Origin: Candidatus Rifleibacteriota bacterium
GTDB lineage: Bacteria; Muiribacteriota; Ozemobacteria; Ozemobacterales; Ozemobacteraceae
DNA: 64,000 bases
NCBI GenBank assembly: GCA_015232575.1
Contig: JADFZL010000005.1
Coordinates: 1-64,000 of the forward strand
Reading direction: 5' to 3'
Notes under the pieces: model-generated
Told to the model about the DNA's origin: nothing
Databases searched by the model: none
Seen by the model: only the letters and a program-made list of their open reading frames with translations
Translations under genes and position numbers: made by a program
Part shown: positions 1 to 8,524 of the stretch, piece after piece
Numbering within the stretch: position 1 is the stretch's first letter
How the letters are laid out: each line of letters begins with the position of its first letter

Positions 1-783
1 AATTTCACAAGTCCATCGGTAACAGGTGTAATAAACGAATCAGCGAAAACAGTTGCTCTTACGGCTCCATTCGGAACGAATGTTACTGCGCTGGTACCAA
101 CGATAACCCACACAGGCGCAAGCATTTCACCTAACACAGGCGTCGCACAGAACTTCACAAATCCTGTAACATACACTGTTACAGCTGCAGACGCCACCAC
201 ACAACAATACGTCGTAACAGTAACAATCGCAGCAAACCCTGCGAAGGCAATTACAGCTTTTAACTTCACAAGCCCGTCAGTAACGGGTGTAGTAAACGAA
301 TCAGCGAAAACAGTTGCTCTAACAGTTCCATTCGGAACAACTGTAACCGCGCTGGTACCAACGATAACGCACACAGGCGCGAGCATTGCACCTAACACAG
401 GCGTCGCACAGAACTTCACAAATCCTGTAACATACACTGTTACAGCAGCAGACGCCACCACACAACAATACGTCGTAACAGTAACAGTATCTCCAGAGAC
501 AACAAAAGCTATCACCGCATTTAATTTCAATGGCTTGGTGCCTCCTGTCACTGGAATGATTCATGAGGATGACAAAATCATAATTCTTAAAGTTCCATAC
601 AACACCTCATTCACAGGGCTTGTTCCAACAATTACCCATTCCGGAGCTTCAATCAGCCCGAACTCTGCTGTTGCCCAGAACTTCACGCCGGGAGAAGCGT
701 TTACTTACACTGTCACGGCAGGAGATAGTACAACCCAAAACTATGCAGTAACTGTTTTCAAGACAGCAGAAAATTTTTTGCCA
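1..783 (+). repeat. Three tandem 261-bp (87-codon) Ig-like repeats
   Basis: Units begin at 1, 262 and 523, exactly 261 bases apart. The first two are nearly identical at DNA level; the third is diverged but keeps the landmarks PTITHxGASI and VTAxDxTTQ. Near-identity of neighbouring units suggests recent duplication or gene conversion, and more copies may lie upstream of the window. Confidence 0.85.
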
Positions 784-2856
784 CAAAATGCATACCTGAA
801 TATTCTTGAAAAGAATATTTACAGTGGTGCTCCATCAATGGAATACAGTATCAACGATGGAAGCAGTTATACAGCTTTTTCAAGTAATTCAGTAGTGAAT
901 GTTTCAACTTTGTCTGTTGGAAACAAAGTCTGGGTTCGTTCAAATAATGATGATTCTTCTAAAAAATATCTTGGTGAGGTGAAAGCCCTCAGTACCAGAT
1001 CAGATTTGACAGACGTTGGAACCATTTACATCGGAACTGATAACTGGAACGATTTACCTTACGGAGCGGCCAACGATGTCATGAAGATAATGTACACGTT
1101 CAAAAACATTGGAGACACTGCCGGTTATAATGCTAATCACAAAATTCGATTTTATCTCTCAACTGATCGGGAAATTACCACATCCGATACCTTGCTTATA
1201 GATCACCCATATAACTTTAACTGCCCGGTTGGTACATGTAATGTCAGTGGTCTTGAATTTACCGTTCCTGCACTTTCAACTGGAAGATATTACATTGGCG
1301 CAATAATTGATGCCACAAATGTAGTAACAGAATTGAATGACGACAATAACACTACAAGGCCCGAAAATGTCGCAGAATTCGAAATAAAAGATGGCACTCC
1401 ACTGGCTGTTAATGGTGCATTCAAGATTTATAATTCCTGGGGAACTACCAACAGTTTTGAAAACAAACACGACGGATGGTATTGGGTAACTTATCAAACA
1501 GTCAAAAAACAGGAAATGATGATCTATTACTATTATAATGACTTTTCTCAGGCATATAATCCAAGTGTTGTTGCTGTTTTTGAAATAAATCACCCGAAAC
1601 GAAATGAGGCAAAAATTCTTATTGGTCTGGGTGACCCTGCTTCCCCATACATGGTTAAGGAACTTCAATCCAGGTTTAGTTCTACTTTGAAAAGTGGTGC
1701 AGTTGCATTTCCCAGTAATAAAATAGTTGTTGATATTTCTGAGTTTGCTGGAGCGATTAACGACTTCGACTTATTCCTGCGCGTTGAAAATTCCGGAAGC
1801 AATGCAGGAACAATCAACAATTTCTCGGTGGAATTCTATTACAATTACAATTACTCCAAATTCAAGAACATTGTCGGTGGTACAGACAGTATTCCGGCAA
1901 ATGGCAATGTAAATGTCGTAGCAAGTACAAAAAATAGTCTTACCATGAATGAAGTTCAGCAGATTATCCCACTTCCACGATCTGCCCTGGCTGAAACTCA
2001 ATTTAAGGAAGAATATCCGACAAATAACGAATTACAGAAGGATATTGAAAGCCATGGCGTTTATATTCCCGGAAAAAATTACAATAAAATCATTGATGGT
2101 CAGTTTGGAACCGGTTATCAACCACCAACGCTTGAACAGTGGCAAAGTATGAAAAAATTGCGAAGTGTACAATCGAATAATATGCGCGGTGGACAACCAA
2201 CTTCAGTGGATCATTCAACCACCAAGTATTTCCCGCCTGTTGGTCATCAGGGAACAAAGGGTTCCTGCACTGCGTTTTCTGTTGCATATTATATTCATAC
2301 GTTCAATGAAGCAAAAGAACACAACTGGGACCTTTCGGGAGCAGCATGGTCTGGCGGTTCAACCGGGGCACCAACGGTGGCTTACAGGAATAAAATCTTT
2401 TCTCCGGATTTTGTTTATCATCAAATCAATTCCGGTATTGACAGCGGCTCAAATAACCAGACAGCCATGTCATTACTTGAACGTTTGGGCGGTGCAACCT
2501 GGGAACAGATGCCATATAACCTATCGGATTATACCAGTTGGCCAAGCGAAGCAGCCTGGCGGGAAGCCTGCAAATATCGCGGTAACGCGCAAGGCAACCG
2601 CTACTGGAGCTATAATTCAACTGGATATTTCGTTGTTAAAACTGATTCCGACATTGATCTGCTGAAAACTCTCATAAGCTCAGGCTATTGTGTCAGCACA
2701 TCAATAAAATCAGAAAGTCCGGGTTTGTACCAGCTTCTCGATGCCAACGATGTAGTTGACGATGGAACAACCGCAAAGATGGTAATTGATCACGCCCAGA
2801 CAATCGTAGGCTACAAAGAAGGAGCCTCCTGGAATAAGGCCACTCCCGACAGTTGA
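1..2856 (+). CDS. Secreted repeat protein with C-terminal papain-like (C1) cysteine peptidase domain; 5' end lies outside the window
   Basis: The reading frame is already open at base 1 and runs to a TGA at 2854-2856, so the start codon is upstream of the window; the internal ATG/GTG codons near 535 are not the start. Codons 1-260 form three 87-residue Ig-like repeats of DUF5018 type (ITAFNF...PTITHTGAS...VTYTVTAAD...). Next comes a CARDB-like segment around 1000-1390 (VMKIMYTFKNIGDTAG, then VVTELNDDNN), a less defined beta-rich stretch, and a peptidase domain from about 2220. The peptidase shows GSCTAFS with the nucleophile Cys at 2266-2268 and DHAQTIVGY with the catalytic His at 2791-2793. 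In papain-like enzymes an Asn in an NSWG motif follows the His by about 15-25 residues; here the frame stops about 20 residues after His with no NSWG. The C terminus therefore looks truncated, and activity is uncertain. Probably an extracellular or surface protein. Confidence 0.8.
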   Translation, partial: NFTSPSVTGVINESAKTVALTAPFGTNVTALVPTITHTGASISPNTGVAQNFTNPVTYTVTAADATTQQYVVTVTIAANPAKAITAFNFTSPSVTGVVNESAKTVALTVPFGTTVTALVPTITHTGASIAPNTGVAQNFTNPVTYTVTAADATTQQYVVTVTVSPETTKAITAFNFNGLVPPVTGMIHEDDKIIILKVPYNTSFTGLVPTITHSGASISPNSAVAQNFTPGEAFTYTVTAGDSTTQNYAVTVFKTAENFLPQNAYLNILEKNIYSGAPSMEYSINDGSSYTAFSSNSVVNVSTLSVGNKVWVRSNNDDSSKKYLGEVKALSTRSDLTDVGTIYIGTDNWNDLPYGAANDVMKIMYTFKNIGDTAGYNANHKIRFYLSTDREITTSDTLLIDHPYNFNCPVGTCNVSGLEFTVPALSTGRYYIGAIIDATNVVTELNDDNNTTRPENVAEFEIKDGTPLAVNGAFKIYNSWGTTNSFENKHDGWYWVTYQTVKKQEMMIYYYYNDFSQAYNPSVVAVFEINHPKRNEAKILIGLGDPASPYMVKELQSRFSSTLKSGAVAFPSNKIVVDISEFAGAINDFDLFLRVENSGSNAGTINNFSVEFYYNYNYSKFKNIVGGTDSIPANGNVNVVASTKNSLTMNEVQQIIPLPRSALAETQFKEEYPTNNELQKDIESHGVYIPGKNYNKIIDGQFGTGYQPPTLEQWQSMKKLRSVQSNNMRGGQPTSVDHSTTKYFPPVGHQGTKGSCTAFSVAYYIHTFNEAKEHNWDLSGAAWSGGSTGAPTVAYRNKIFSPDFVYHQINSGIDSGSNNQTAMSLLERLGGATWEQMPYNLSDYTSWPSEAAWREACKYRGNAQGNRYWSYNSTGYFVVKTDSDIDLLKTLISSGYCVSTSIKSESPGLYQLLDANDVVDDGTTAKMVIDHAQTIVGYKEGASWNKATPDS

Positions 2857-2877
2857 TTAATTTCAAGCCAATCTTCA

Positions 2878-2916
2878 GCTGCTGCTCGTTATTTCTGTTT
2901 TATAAAGGGCAGCAGC
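2878..2916 (+). terminator. Possible weak terminator hairpin
   Basis: An 8-bp stem (GCTGCTGC at 2878-2885 pairing with GCAGCAGC at 2909-2916) follows the peptidase gene. The loop is long and only an AT-rich tract, not a clean T-run, follows, so this is a weak call. Confidence 0.3.
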
Positions 2917-3050
2917 GAAAATATTCTTCTATTTCAACCCAAGGTACAATATTACCTTCTTTGAATTGACACACATTCAATGTTTGATAAGTTTGATTAA
3001 TAAGTGTTAGAATCCTTCCATATAATATTGTCATCAAAAAGGAGATCTGT

Positions 3051-3677
3051 GTGGCAAAGCTCCCTCCATTAGTTTATCAGTTCCGTGTTTCACTCTTGGA
3101 AATTCAGCCCGAAATATGGAGAAGAATACAAGTTCCTTCAAATTATAATTTTTGGGACTTACATGTTGCAATTCAAGATGCAATGGGGTGGTTGGATTAC
3201 CATTTGCACTCTTTTACACTCAAGAAGTTTCATGGAAATAAAATGCTGGAAATTGGTATTCATGGCGACGAATTTGAAGAAATTAAAGCAATTCCCTCCT
3301 GGAAGGCTGATATTGATTTTTTCCTGATCAATCCAGGACAGAAGATGACCTATTTGTATGACTTTGGCGACCATTGGAATCACGAAGTGCTTTTTGAAGG
3401 AATCCTGATGAAGGATCCTGCGCTTAAATACCCCATTTGCCTTGGCGGTGAAAGATCTTGTCCGCCTGAAGATTGCGGCAGTATTGATGGATATTATGAA
3501 ATACTTGAGACATTAAAAAAGCCAGGAACACAAAAATATAAAGAAATTGCGTCATGGTTGGAAGGGCACGCAAAGAATTACTGGCCGTATGAACCTGAAA
3601 CATTTCATCCGGAAAACGTTAAATTTGATAATCCCAAAAAACGGTTTAAAATTGCCTTCAGCAAAGAAAATTGTTAA
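3051..3677 (+). CDS. Plasmid pRiA4b ORF-3 family protein
   Basis: This 208-residue protein matches the pRiA4b ORF-3 family (PF07929). Its N terminus has the family pattern YQFRVSLLEIQPEIWRRIQV, followed by FWDLHVAIQDAMGW and HLHSF. The middle carries the acidic/aromatic signature YLYDFGDHWNHEV (about residues 101-113), then CLGGERSCPPEDCGS. Family members are often linked to mobile elements or plasmids, but no biochemical function is established. The start is a GTG at 3051, preceded by AAGGAG at 3039-3044 with a 6-base gap. The gene stands alone, followed by an aminotransferase on the same strand after 80 bases. An IS1634-type scrap about 1.2 kb downstream suits an accessory region. Confidence 0.8.
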   Translation: MAKLPPLVYQFRVSLLEIQPEIWRRIQVPSNYNFWDLHVAIQDAMGWLDYHLHSFTLKKFHGNKMLEIGIHGDEFEEIKAIPSWKADIDFFLINPGQKMTYLYDFGDHWNHEVLFEGILMKDPALKYPICLGGERSCPPEDCGSIDGYYEILETLKKPGTQKYKEIASWLEGHAKNYWPYEPETFHPENVKFDNPKKRFKIAFSKENC

Positions 3678-3758
3678 ACCATACCTGAAGAAATTTAGCT
3701 CATTATTTCTTATTTAAGATTTTGAGTAATAAGCGTACAAAATTAGAAGGAAAAAACA

Positions 3759-4880
3759 ATGCGTGATTTTGCTCTGGAAGTTTATTTCTCCAAATGGGAA
3801 TTTTCAGCCAGGTATCATATGACAGCATCGGATATTGAAAGCATGAAACTTTCCGAACTTCTGGCAATGGCCTCACCCGAAGACCGGGAAGCATTTGACC
3901 AGCAGTGGCTCGGATATACTGAAACCTATGGCAATCCACAACTTCGTGAAGAAATTGCAAAAACATACGATACAGCGGCAGCTTCGAATATATTATGTTT
4001 TGCAGGAGCAGAAGAAGGCATATATGTTGCAATGCGAATTCTTCTAAACAAAGAATCTCATGCAATTGTTGTTGTTCCCAATTATCAGGCGGCAGAAACG
4101 ATTCCAATGGAAATTTGTGATGTGTCGGGGATTCCTCTGGATGCGGGAAACAACTGGTCTTTGGATATCAACCGTCTGAAGAGTCTTATCAGACCTAATA
4201 CAAAGCTCATATCCATTAACTTTCCCAACAATCCAACCGGAGCAGTGCTTAAACACAGTGTTTTCCAGGAACTCATAGAAATTTGCAGGGAGAGAGGCAT
4301 TTATCTGTTCAGTGATGAGGTCTATCGCCTGGTTGAACGGGATGCCTCCGTCCGACTCCCTCCGGTTGGCGATATTTATGAAAAAGGGCTTTCTCTCAAT
4401 GTCATGTCCAAAGCATACGGTTTGTCCGGTCTCAGAATCGGATGGATTATGACCAGGGACACCGGACTTCTGCAAAAAATGGAACGGTATAAACATTATC
4501 TGTCCATCTGCAACTCCGCACCGAGTGAACGGCTCGCAATTATCGCACTTAAATCAAGGGAACGAATTCTGGAGCGGAACAGAGCACTTGTCAACACAAA
4601 CGCTGAAAAACTGGAGGCATTTTTTAACGAATTTCATGAATTATTCGAATGGTACCGGCCCGATGGTGGATGTGTAGGCTTCCCACGTTACAAAGGACCT
4701 TTGGAAACAAATCAGTTCTGTGAAGATCTGGTAGAAAAAACAGGAATTCTTCTATTGCCTCCCAAAGTTTATCATTCAGAGTTGATGGAGACACCACAAG
4801 ATCGTTTCCGAATCGGATTCGGGCGAGCAAACATTGAAGAAGGTTTGAGCGTTTTCAGAAATTATTTAAAAAATGCCTAA
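3759..4880 (+). CDS. Class I/II fold PLP-dependent aminotransferase
   Basis: This 373-residue protein is a fold-type I PLP enzyme. It shows the substrate/PLP loop YGNPQLREEIA (about residue 58), the NFPNNPTGAV turn (Asn-Pro contacts PLP), the SDEVYRLV Asp that pairs with the pyridine nitrogen, and the Schiff-base lysine in NVMSKAYGLSGLRIGW, Lys218 (codon 4410-4412). The late FRIGFGR arginine binds the substrate carboxylate. The N-terminal pattern, with a short helix before the first strand, resembles enzymes annotated as capreomycidine-synthase-like aminotransferases, but the substrate cannot be read from sequence. The start ATG follows AGAAGG. No pathway neighbours are present, so it may act alone in amino-acid metabolism or belong to an accessory cassette. 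Confidence 0.85.
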   Translation: MRDFALEVYFSKWEFSARYHMTASDIESMKLSELLAMASPEDREAFDQQWLGYTETYGNPQLREEIAKTYDTAAASNILCFAGAEEGIYVAMRILLNKESHAIVVVPNYQAAETIPMEICDVSGIPLDAGNNWSLDINRLKSLIRPNTKLISINFPNNPTGAVLKHSVFQELIEICRERGIYLFSDEVYRLVERDASVRLPPVGDIYEKGLSLNVMSKAYGLSGLRIGWIMTRDTGLLQKMERYKHYLSICNSAPSERLAIIALKSRERILERNRALVNTNAEKLEAFFNEFHELFEWYRPDGGCVGFPRYKGPLETNQFCEDLVEKTGILLLPPKVYHSELMETPQDRFRIGFGRANIEEGLSVFRNYLKNA

Positions 4881-4885
4881 ACCTG

Positions 4886-4990
4886 GTTGATGTTTCCACG
4901 GTTGCTAAAGTAAAAAATGATTTACGTGAATGGAAGCTTGGAAGGGTATTATTTGTTGCAGATGCCGGTATGAATTCTGAAGGCATATAG
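4886..4990 (+). pseudogene. IS1634-family (DDE) transposase fragment
   Basis: Just after the aminotransferase stop, a short frame reads VDVSTVAKVKNDLREW, then KLGRVLFVADAGMNSEG, and ends at TAG 4988-4990. This is the segment around the second catalytic Asp of IS1634-family transposases (normally ...WKLGRxxFVADxGMxSEEN...). Only about 34 codons survive, without start, ends or terminal inverted repeats, so it is a decayed insertion-sequence remnant. Confidence 0.7.
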
Positions 4991-5151
4991 CGTTTTCCTT
5001 CCTGAAATCGAAAAAGTTTTTCACTGAGTTTTTTTGAATTCTCAAATGAATTTTAAAGAAACAAAAAAATTTGTCACATTTCAATTGTTTCGTAAGTTAT
5101 ATAAATTAGAGATTGTTCAAAATGCAAAATAAATAAAGCAGGAGGGACAAC

Positions 5152-5256
5152 ATGTTTCAGAAGAGCATTATAATGATGGTGTTTATGGTTCTCATGGCTT
5201 CGATAGGCTTAGAAAACCCATTCTGGGCCACTATTACCTCCATACCAGAATGGTGA
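5152..5256 (+). CDS. Small putative secreted peptide (34 aa), possibly a broken longer gene
   Basis: An ATG at 5152 follows a good Shine-Dalgarno (GGAGGG, 5141-5146). The product starts MFQKSIIMMVFMVLMAS, a typical signal-peptide core, and stops at TGA 5254-5256. Reading through that TGA keeps the frame open for 21 more codons to TAG at 5320-5322. It could be a real short secreted or membrane peptide, or the 5' remnant of a secreted-protein gene with a nonsense mutation. No family is recognised. Confidence 0.4.
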   Translation: MFQKSIIMMVFMVLMASIGLENPFWATITSIPEW

Positions 5257-5395
5257 AACTACACAGGTTACGTTACAGAACGTCGATGTGAAATGAACGG
5301 AATTACGACTGCAATTAAATAGCTTTTAAATAGCCGTTTAGTGTGAATTCATCAAATTCTTTGATAGTTTAATACGAAAATCAGGAGGGAAGTAT

Positions 5396-6130
5396 ATGAT
5401 AAATCGAATTTCAATTAAACTGATTTCTATAGCAATAGCCATCAGTGGCTTGTTTACAACTATCGTATTAGCGAACCCATATACGGAAGATGGTTCAGTA
5501 AATGTTTCTGAGGTAGTTAAAGGAACTATCTGGATGCATGAAAACGTGGCATCAAGAAGTGGCGGATTGATGGCAAGTCTTATTGACGCAAAAACAGGAA
5601 ACGATGTTATCGCCCTGGCAAGACATTCTGAGACTGAAAAATTACATGACGAAATATTAATTGAAGGGGCTAAGAAGGTTAAGGCGCTCGACGAAGTTGT
5701 AATGTTAGGGCATGAAGCTGCGGAATCACAAAACTCAGACAAAATCTTCATGATGGGCTTGGATAGATGTGTTGATGTTGAAGATATTATTCGTTTGTCC
5801 AAGCAATGTTCTGATAGCAAGAATTCGGATGAATTAATTAGACAAGGCGTCAGCAAAGCAGTGACAGCGAATGATTATCTCTCTCTGAGTTTGAATGCTG
5901 GGTTTGCAGGAACTGCTGACAATTTGCTTCTTATGGGAGCTTCCAAGTGCCGTAGCGTCTGGGAATTAGTGAACTTTTCCGAACATGCCAAGAGTAGATT
6001 AATTCATGACTCAATTTTGAGCCGAGGCACCCAAGTAGCTTCTTCCCAGGAAGAATTACATGAACTTGCAGATAAGTGTAATTATCAACACTATCGAGAT
6101 AAAATATTGTCCACAAAAATTTCTTCTTAA
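5396..6130 (+). CDS. Secreted protein built of 30-residue helical repeats, function unknown
   Basis: This 244-residue product has a clear signal peptide (KLISIAIAISGLFTTIVLA, probable cleavage after Ala26). From residue 71 the mature protein is a strictly periodic array: units 71-100, 101-130, 131-160, 161-190, 191-220 and a partial unit 221-244. The consensus is roughly hhxLxxxAxxxxxxDxILxxGxxxVxxxxE, with an Asp and a Gly six residues apart conserved. The pattern implies two short helices per unit and a solenoid fold, similar in spirit to Sel1/TPR or ankyrin arrays but of unfamiliar period. ATG at 5396 follows AGGAGGG. It stands alone and would be periplasmic or extracellular, probably in protein binding. 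I do not recognise the family. Confidence 0.75.
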   Translation: MINRISIKLISIAIAISGLFTTIVLANPYTEDGSVNVSEVVKGTIWMHENVASRSGGLMASLIDAKTGNDVIALARHSETEKLHDEILIEGAKKVKALDEVVMLGHEAAESQNSDKIFMMGLDRCVDVEDIIRLSKQCSDSKNSDELIRQGVSKAVTANDYLSLSLNAGFAGTADNLLLMGASKCRSVWELVNFSEHAKSRLIHDSILSRGTQVASSQEELHELADKCNYQHYRDKILSTKISS

Positions 6131-6413
6131 AACTTCTTAACCATATAAAGGAAAAGCAAGAGAAGTTTGGAGATAGGTACAAAAACAACTACATTTTTGG
6201 GACGAGTTTCACTTGCCAACCCAGGAACACCAAGCTAGCCGATGCCTGATGATTCCGTAAGATGAAGATCATTGCCACCAACCATCCTTCGAACAGTACA
6301 ACCACTTACATGATCTCCTTCGCTAGAAGGGGCGTCGGTAAAATTGTGTGTATGATGTAAATGGTAAGAATTTTACCAAAGTTAGGCATGACGATGTTAA
6401 AGCTGAATGGAAG
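6131..6413. other. Intergenic region with no recognisable gene
   Basis: These 283 bases separate the 30-residue-repeat gene from the convergent AAA/PD-(D/E)XK gene. No frame of useful length with a ribosome binding site, no strong hairpin and no repeat was seen. Confidence 0.5.
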
Positions 6414-8111
6414 TTAAATAACTTCTTCGAGGGCGACGCATTTGTCTTTACAGAAGACTACTGCCCATTTGCGCATGTTTTTAAATGATTTCAGTTCTTC
6501 TGATTTGGTATATTGTAATATTTGATTTTTGGCTTCTTCGAGTTTTTTAACACGAAGAGTGTCGTTGTAATCGGTTTTTGAAATGTACTTTAGTTCAATT
6601 ATGGAATAGAATTCGGGTTTTCCGGCTGAGCCTTTTAATAAAACGATGTCAATGTAGCCATCTTCAACCGGATATTCGCTTTTTGCATAGTAAATCTTTG
6701 TTTCAAACAGGAATGTCAGCATTATTGCCTGTACAATTTTTTCATTGAATTTTATGAAGTCACGGTTGGAAAGGCGATGCAGCGTTTCTTCTGTGATATT
6801 AATCAGTTTGCTTATGGTTCCTTCAACTGCAATTTCTCTAATTACTTCAGAAACTTTTTCAGAATCAGTTTTGAAAGCCGCCGCTTCTTCGATTTTGCTT
6901 CGGAAAAAGCCAAAATACAGTTCTTTAATAACATAATTCGGAACATCAAGAAACGTTTCATCGCTTATCTTGTCATGCCTTTTAATGGTAAGAAAACCCA
7001 TGTAAAAAAGCAATGATTTGAAGTCATTCAGTGTCATTGGCATTTCAAGGTTGAATTGATCAGTTATTATTGTCTGCTGCTCTTTTCCTTCAATGATATT
7101 ATCCAGAACCTCCATGCGGTTGCTGTTGTAGCCGCCAATATTGAAAAGATTGCCGATTTTTCCATAATCGCTGACGACGTTTCGATCAAGCATATCTGAT
7201 ATTTCTTCTTTTCGCCTCTGAAGATAACTCAGATAATAAAGTACCATGTCACTGTTGAAAAGCTTTGTCGAAGACCTTTCATTAAAAAGATAACCATTGT
7301 AATACTGTTTCAGTTTCGGCAGTCGTTCGTTTAAAAATTCATCAGAGATGGTTTGTTTGTACAGATCAATAACTTCGTTTTCAGTAAAGCCCATCATTTC
7401 ATTAAAATCATTGTCACGACTGTAATTTCTGGCAATGTTAAATCCGCTGGTCATGCTGTCAAGAGTAATCGGGCTAACACCTGTTATGAATATTCGATCA
7501 AGAATGCCGCTTGTTGTGGCTTCTTTAAGCATTTCATAAAATTTCCGTACAAAACCATTTTTACTTATAGATTCCTTGAAGAAATCAGGGTTAAAACCGA
7601 GCAGCTCGTTCGCAAAGTGATCATATTCGTCAATAAGAAGATATATTTTTCTATCAGATGAGTTGAACATTTTAATAAAAAAAGAATTTATCATTGAAGA
7701 GGCTTCTGAATTTTTCTCTATATCCATTTTCAAAGAATATCTAATCAGAAAACTTTCAATTCCGCCATAAACGTTATCATTGAAACCTTTGCGGGTACTT
7801 TCGGGTGTGTCTGTATTTATTCCGGAAAAGCTCATTCTCAATATATAATAGCTGTTATGAAGCGGCGTTGGGGTTTGTCCTATATCGAAATTTCCGAATA
7901 ATTTCTGGAAAGATTCTGCATGGCGAATGTCGTAATAATATTCGAGCAGGGAAATAAAGAGACTTTTGCCAAATCTGCGCGGACGAAGGAAAACAATGTA
8001 ATTTTCATTCAGATTTTCCAGCTTGCGAATGTATTCCGTCTTATCAACATAGACATAACCATCCTCAATAAGACTTTTATAATTGCTTCTGCCATAAGGA
8101 ATGCGCTTCAT
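6414..8111 (-). CDS. AAA-ATPase-like / PD-(D/E)XK nuclease superfamily protein
   Basis: This 565-residue protein has the two-part structure of the AAA-ATPase-like (PF09820) plus PDDEXK_9 (PF08011) family, common in anaerobes and present in many copies per genome. The N terminus has the family opening IPYGRSNYKSLIEDGYVYVDKT and a P-loop-like RPRRFGKSL at residues 43-51. A Walker B-like LLIDEYDH lies near residue 160, with conserved ITGVSPI downstream. The C terminus carries a nuclease-like core, DGYIDIVLL then YSIIELKY, supplying the D...ExK triad. The cellular role is not established; defence, addiction or phase-variable roles have been suggested for relatives. The ATG at 8111 is the only sensible start. 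The gene is monocistronic and convergent with the preceding gene. Confidence 0.85.
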   Translation of the reverse strand: MKRIPYGRSNYKSLIEDGYVYVDKTEYIRKLENLNENYIVFLRPRRFGKSLFISLLEYYYDIRHAESFQKLFGNFDIGQTPTPLHNSYYILRMSFSGINTDTPESTRKGFNDNVYGGIESFLIRYSLKMDIEKNSEASSMINSFFIKMFNSSDRKIYLLIDEYDHFANELLGFNPDFFKESISKNGFVRKFYEMLKEATTSGILDRIFITGVSPITLDSMTSGFNIARNYSRDNDFNEMMGFTENEVIDLYKQTISDEFLNERLPKLKQYYNGYLFNERSSTKLFNSDMVLYYLSYLQRRKEEISDMLDRNVVSDYGKIGNLFNIGGYNSNRMEVLDNIIEGKEQQTIITDQFNLEMPMTLNDFKSLLFYMGFLTIKRHDKISDETFLDVPNYVIKELYFGFFRSKIEEAAAFKTDSEKVSEVIREIAVEGTISKLINITEETLHRLSNRDFIKFNEKIVQAIMLTFLFETKIYYAKSEYPVEDGYIDIVLLKGSAGKPEFYSIIELKYISKTDYNDTLRVKKLEEAKNQILQYTKSEELKSFKNMRKWAVVFCKDKCVALEEVI

Positions 8112-8439
8112 AAATTCTCCCCTGGTATTTCTTTCTGCTCAATTATTATACCTCAACCAGAATGCTTTTTACAGTATTTATTAAGCAGATTTGATGCCGC
8201 TTTTCAAATCACACTTTCACAATCTTAACACAATTATGCGCCATTGTTTTACGGTACACATCATTGTATTTTTGCAGGGGCTTGATTTATCAAGCCCCGT
8301 TGATTTCAGTAAAAAATCCTTTTCAAGGAGCAATTTTACTGATATTATAGCATTATTACGGCGACACAATTGAAATAGAGAATGTCTAAAAGAATGTATT
8401 GCTTACATATTTGTTTACGCTTATTTTCGCCAGGAAGTT
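8112..8439. other. Intergenic region containing a perfect 22-bp palindrome
   Basis: No coding frame is supported here. The one distinct element is an inverted repeat at 8277-8298: two 10-bp arms (GGGGCTTGAT / ATCAAGCCCC) around TT. It has no T-run on either side, so it is more likely a binding site or small repeat than a terminator. Confidence 0.5.
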
Positions 8440-8471
8440 GTCATCTCGAACGAATGTGAGGGATCTCTCTT
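8440..8471. repeat. Dispersed palindromic repeat (REP-like), copy 1
   Basis: Reads GTCATCTCGAACGAATGTGA followed by GGGATCTC. The same core recurs at 30434-30462 (inverted), 30574-30602, 42009-42037 and 50371-50400, always between genes. This copy lies about 55 bases upstream of the YciH start codon. Confidence 0.7.
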
Positions 8472-8524
8472 CTTAATTTCTTTATGGCAATGAAAGCATT
8501 TTTCGAAAGGCTGGTATTTATATT

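Noticed and set aside
535..2856. Treating the peptidase gene as starting at 535
   Set aside because: The same frame is open from base 1 and encodes two further repeats identical in style, so the gene is cut by the window edge.
5254..5256. Selenocysteine or recoded TGA in the small secreted ORF
   Set aside because: No selenocysteine-insertion-like hairpin was seen and all other genes use TGA as stop normally.
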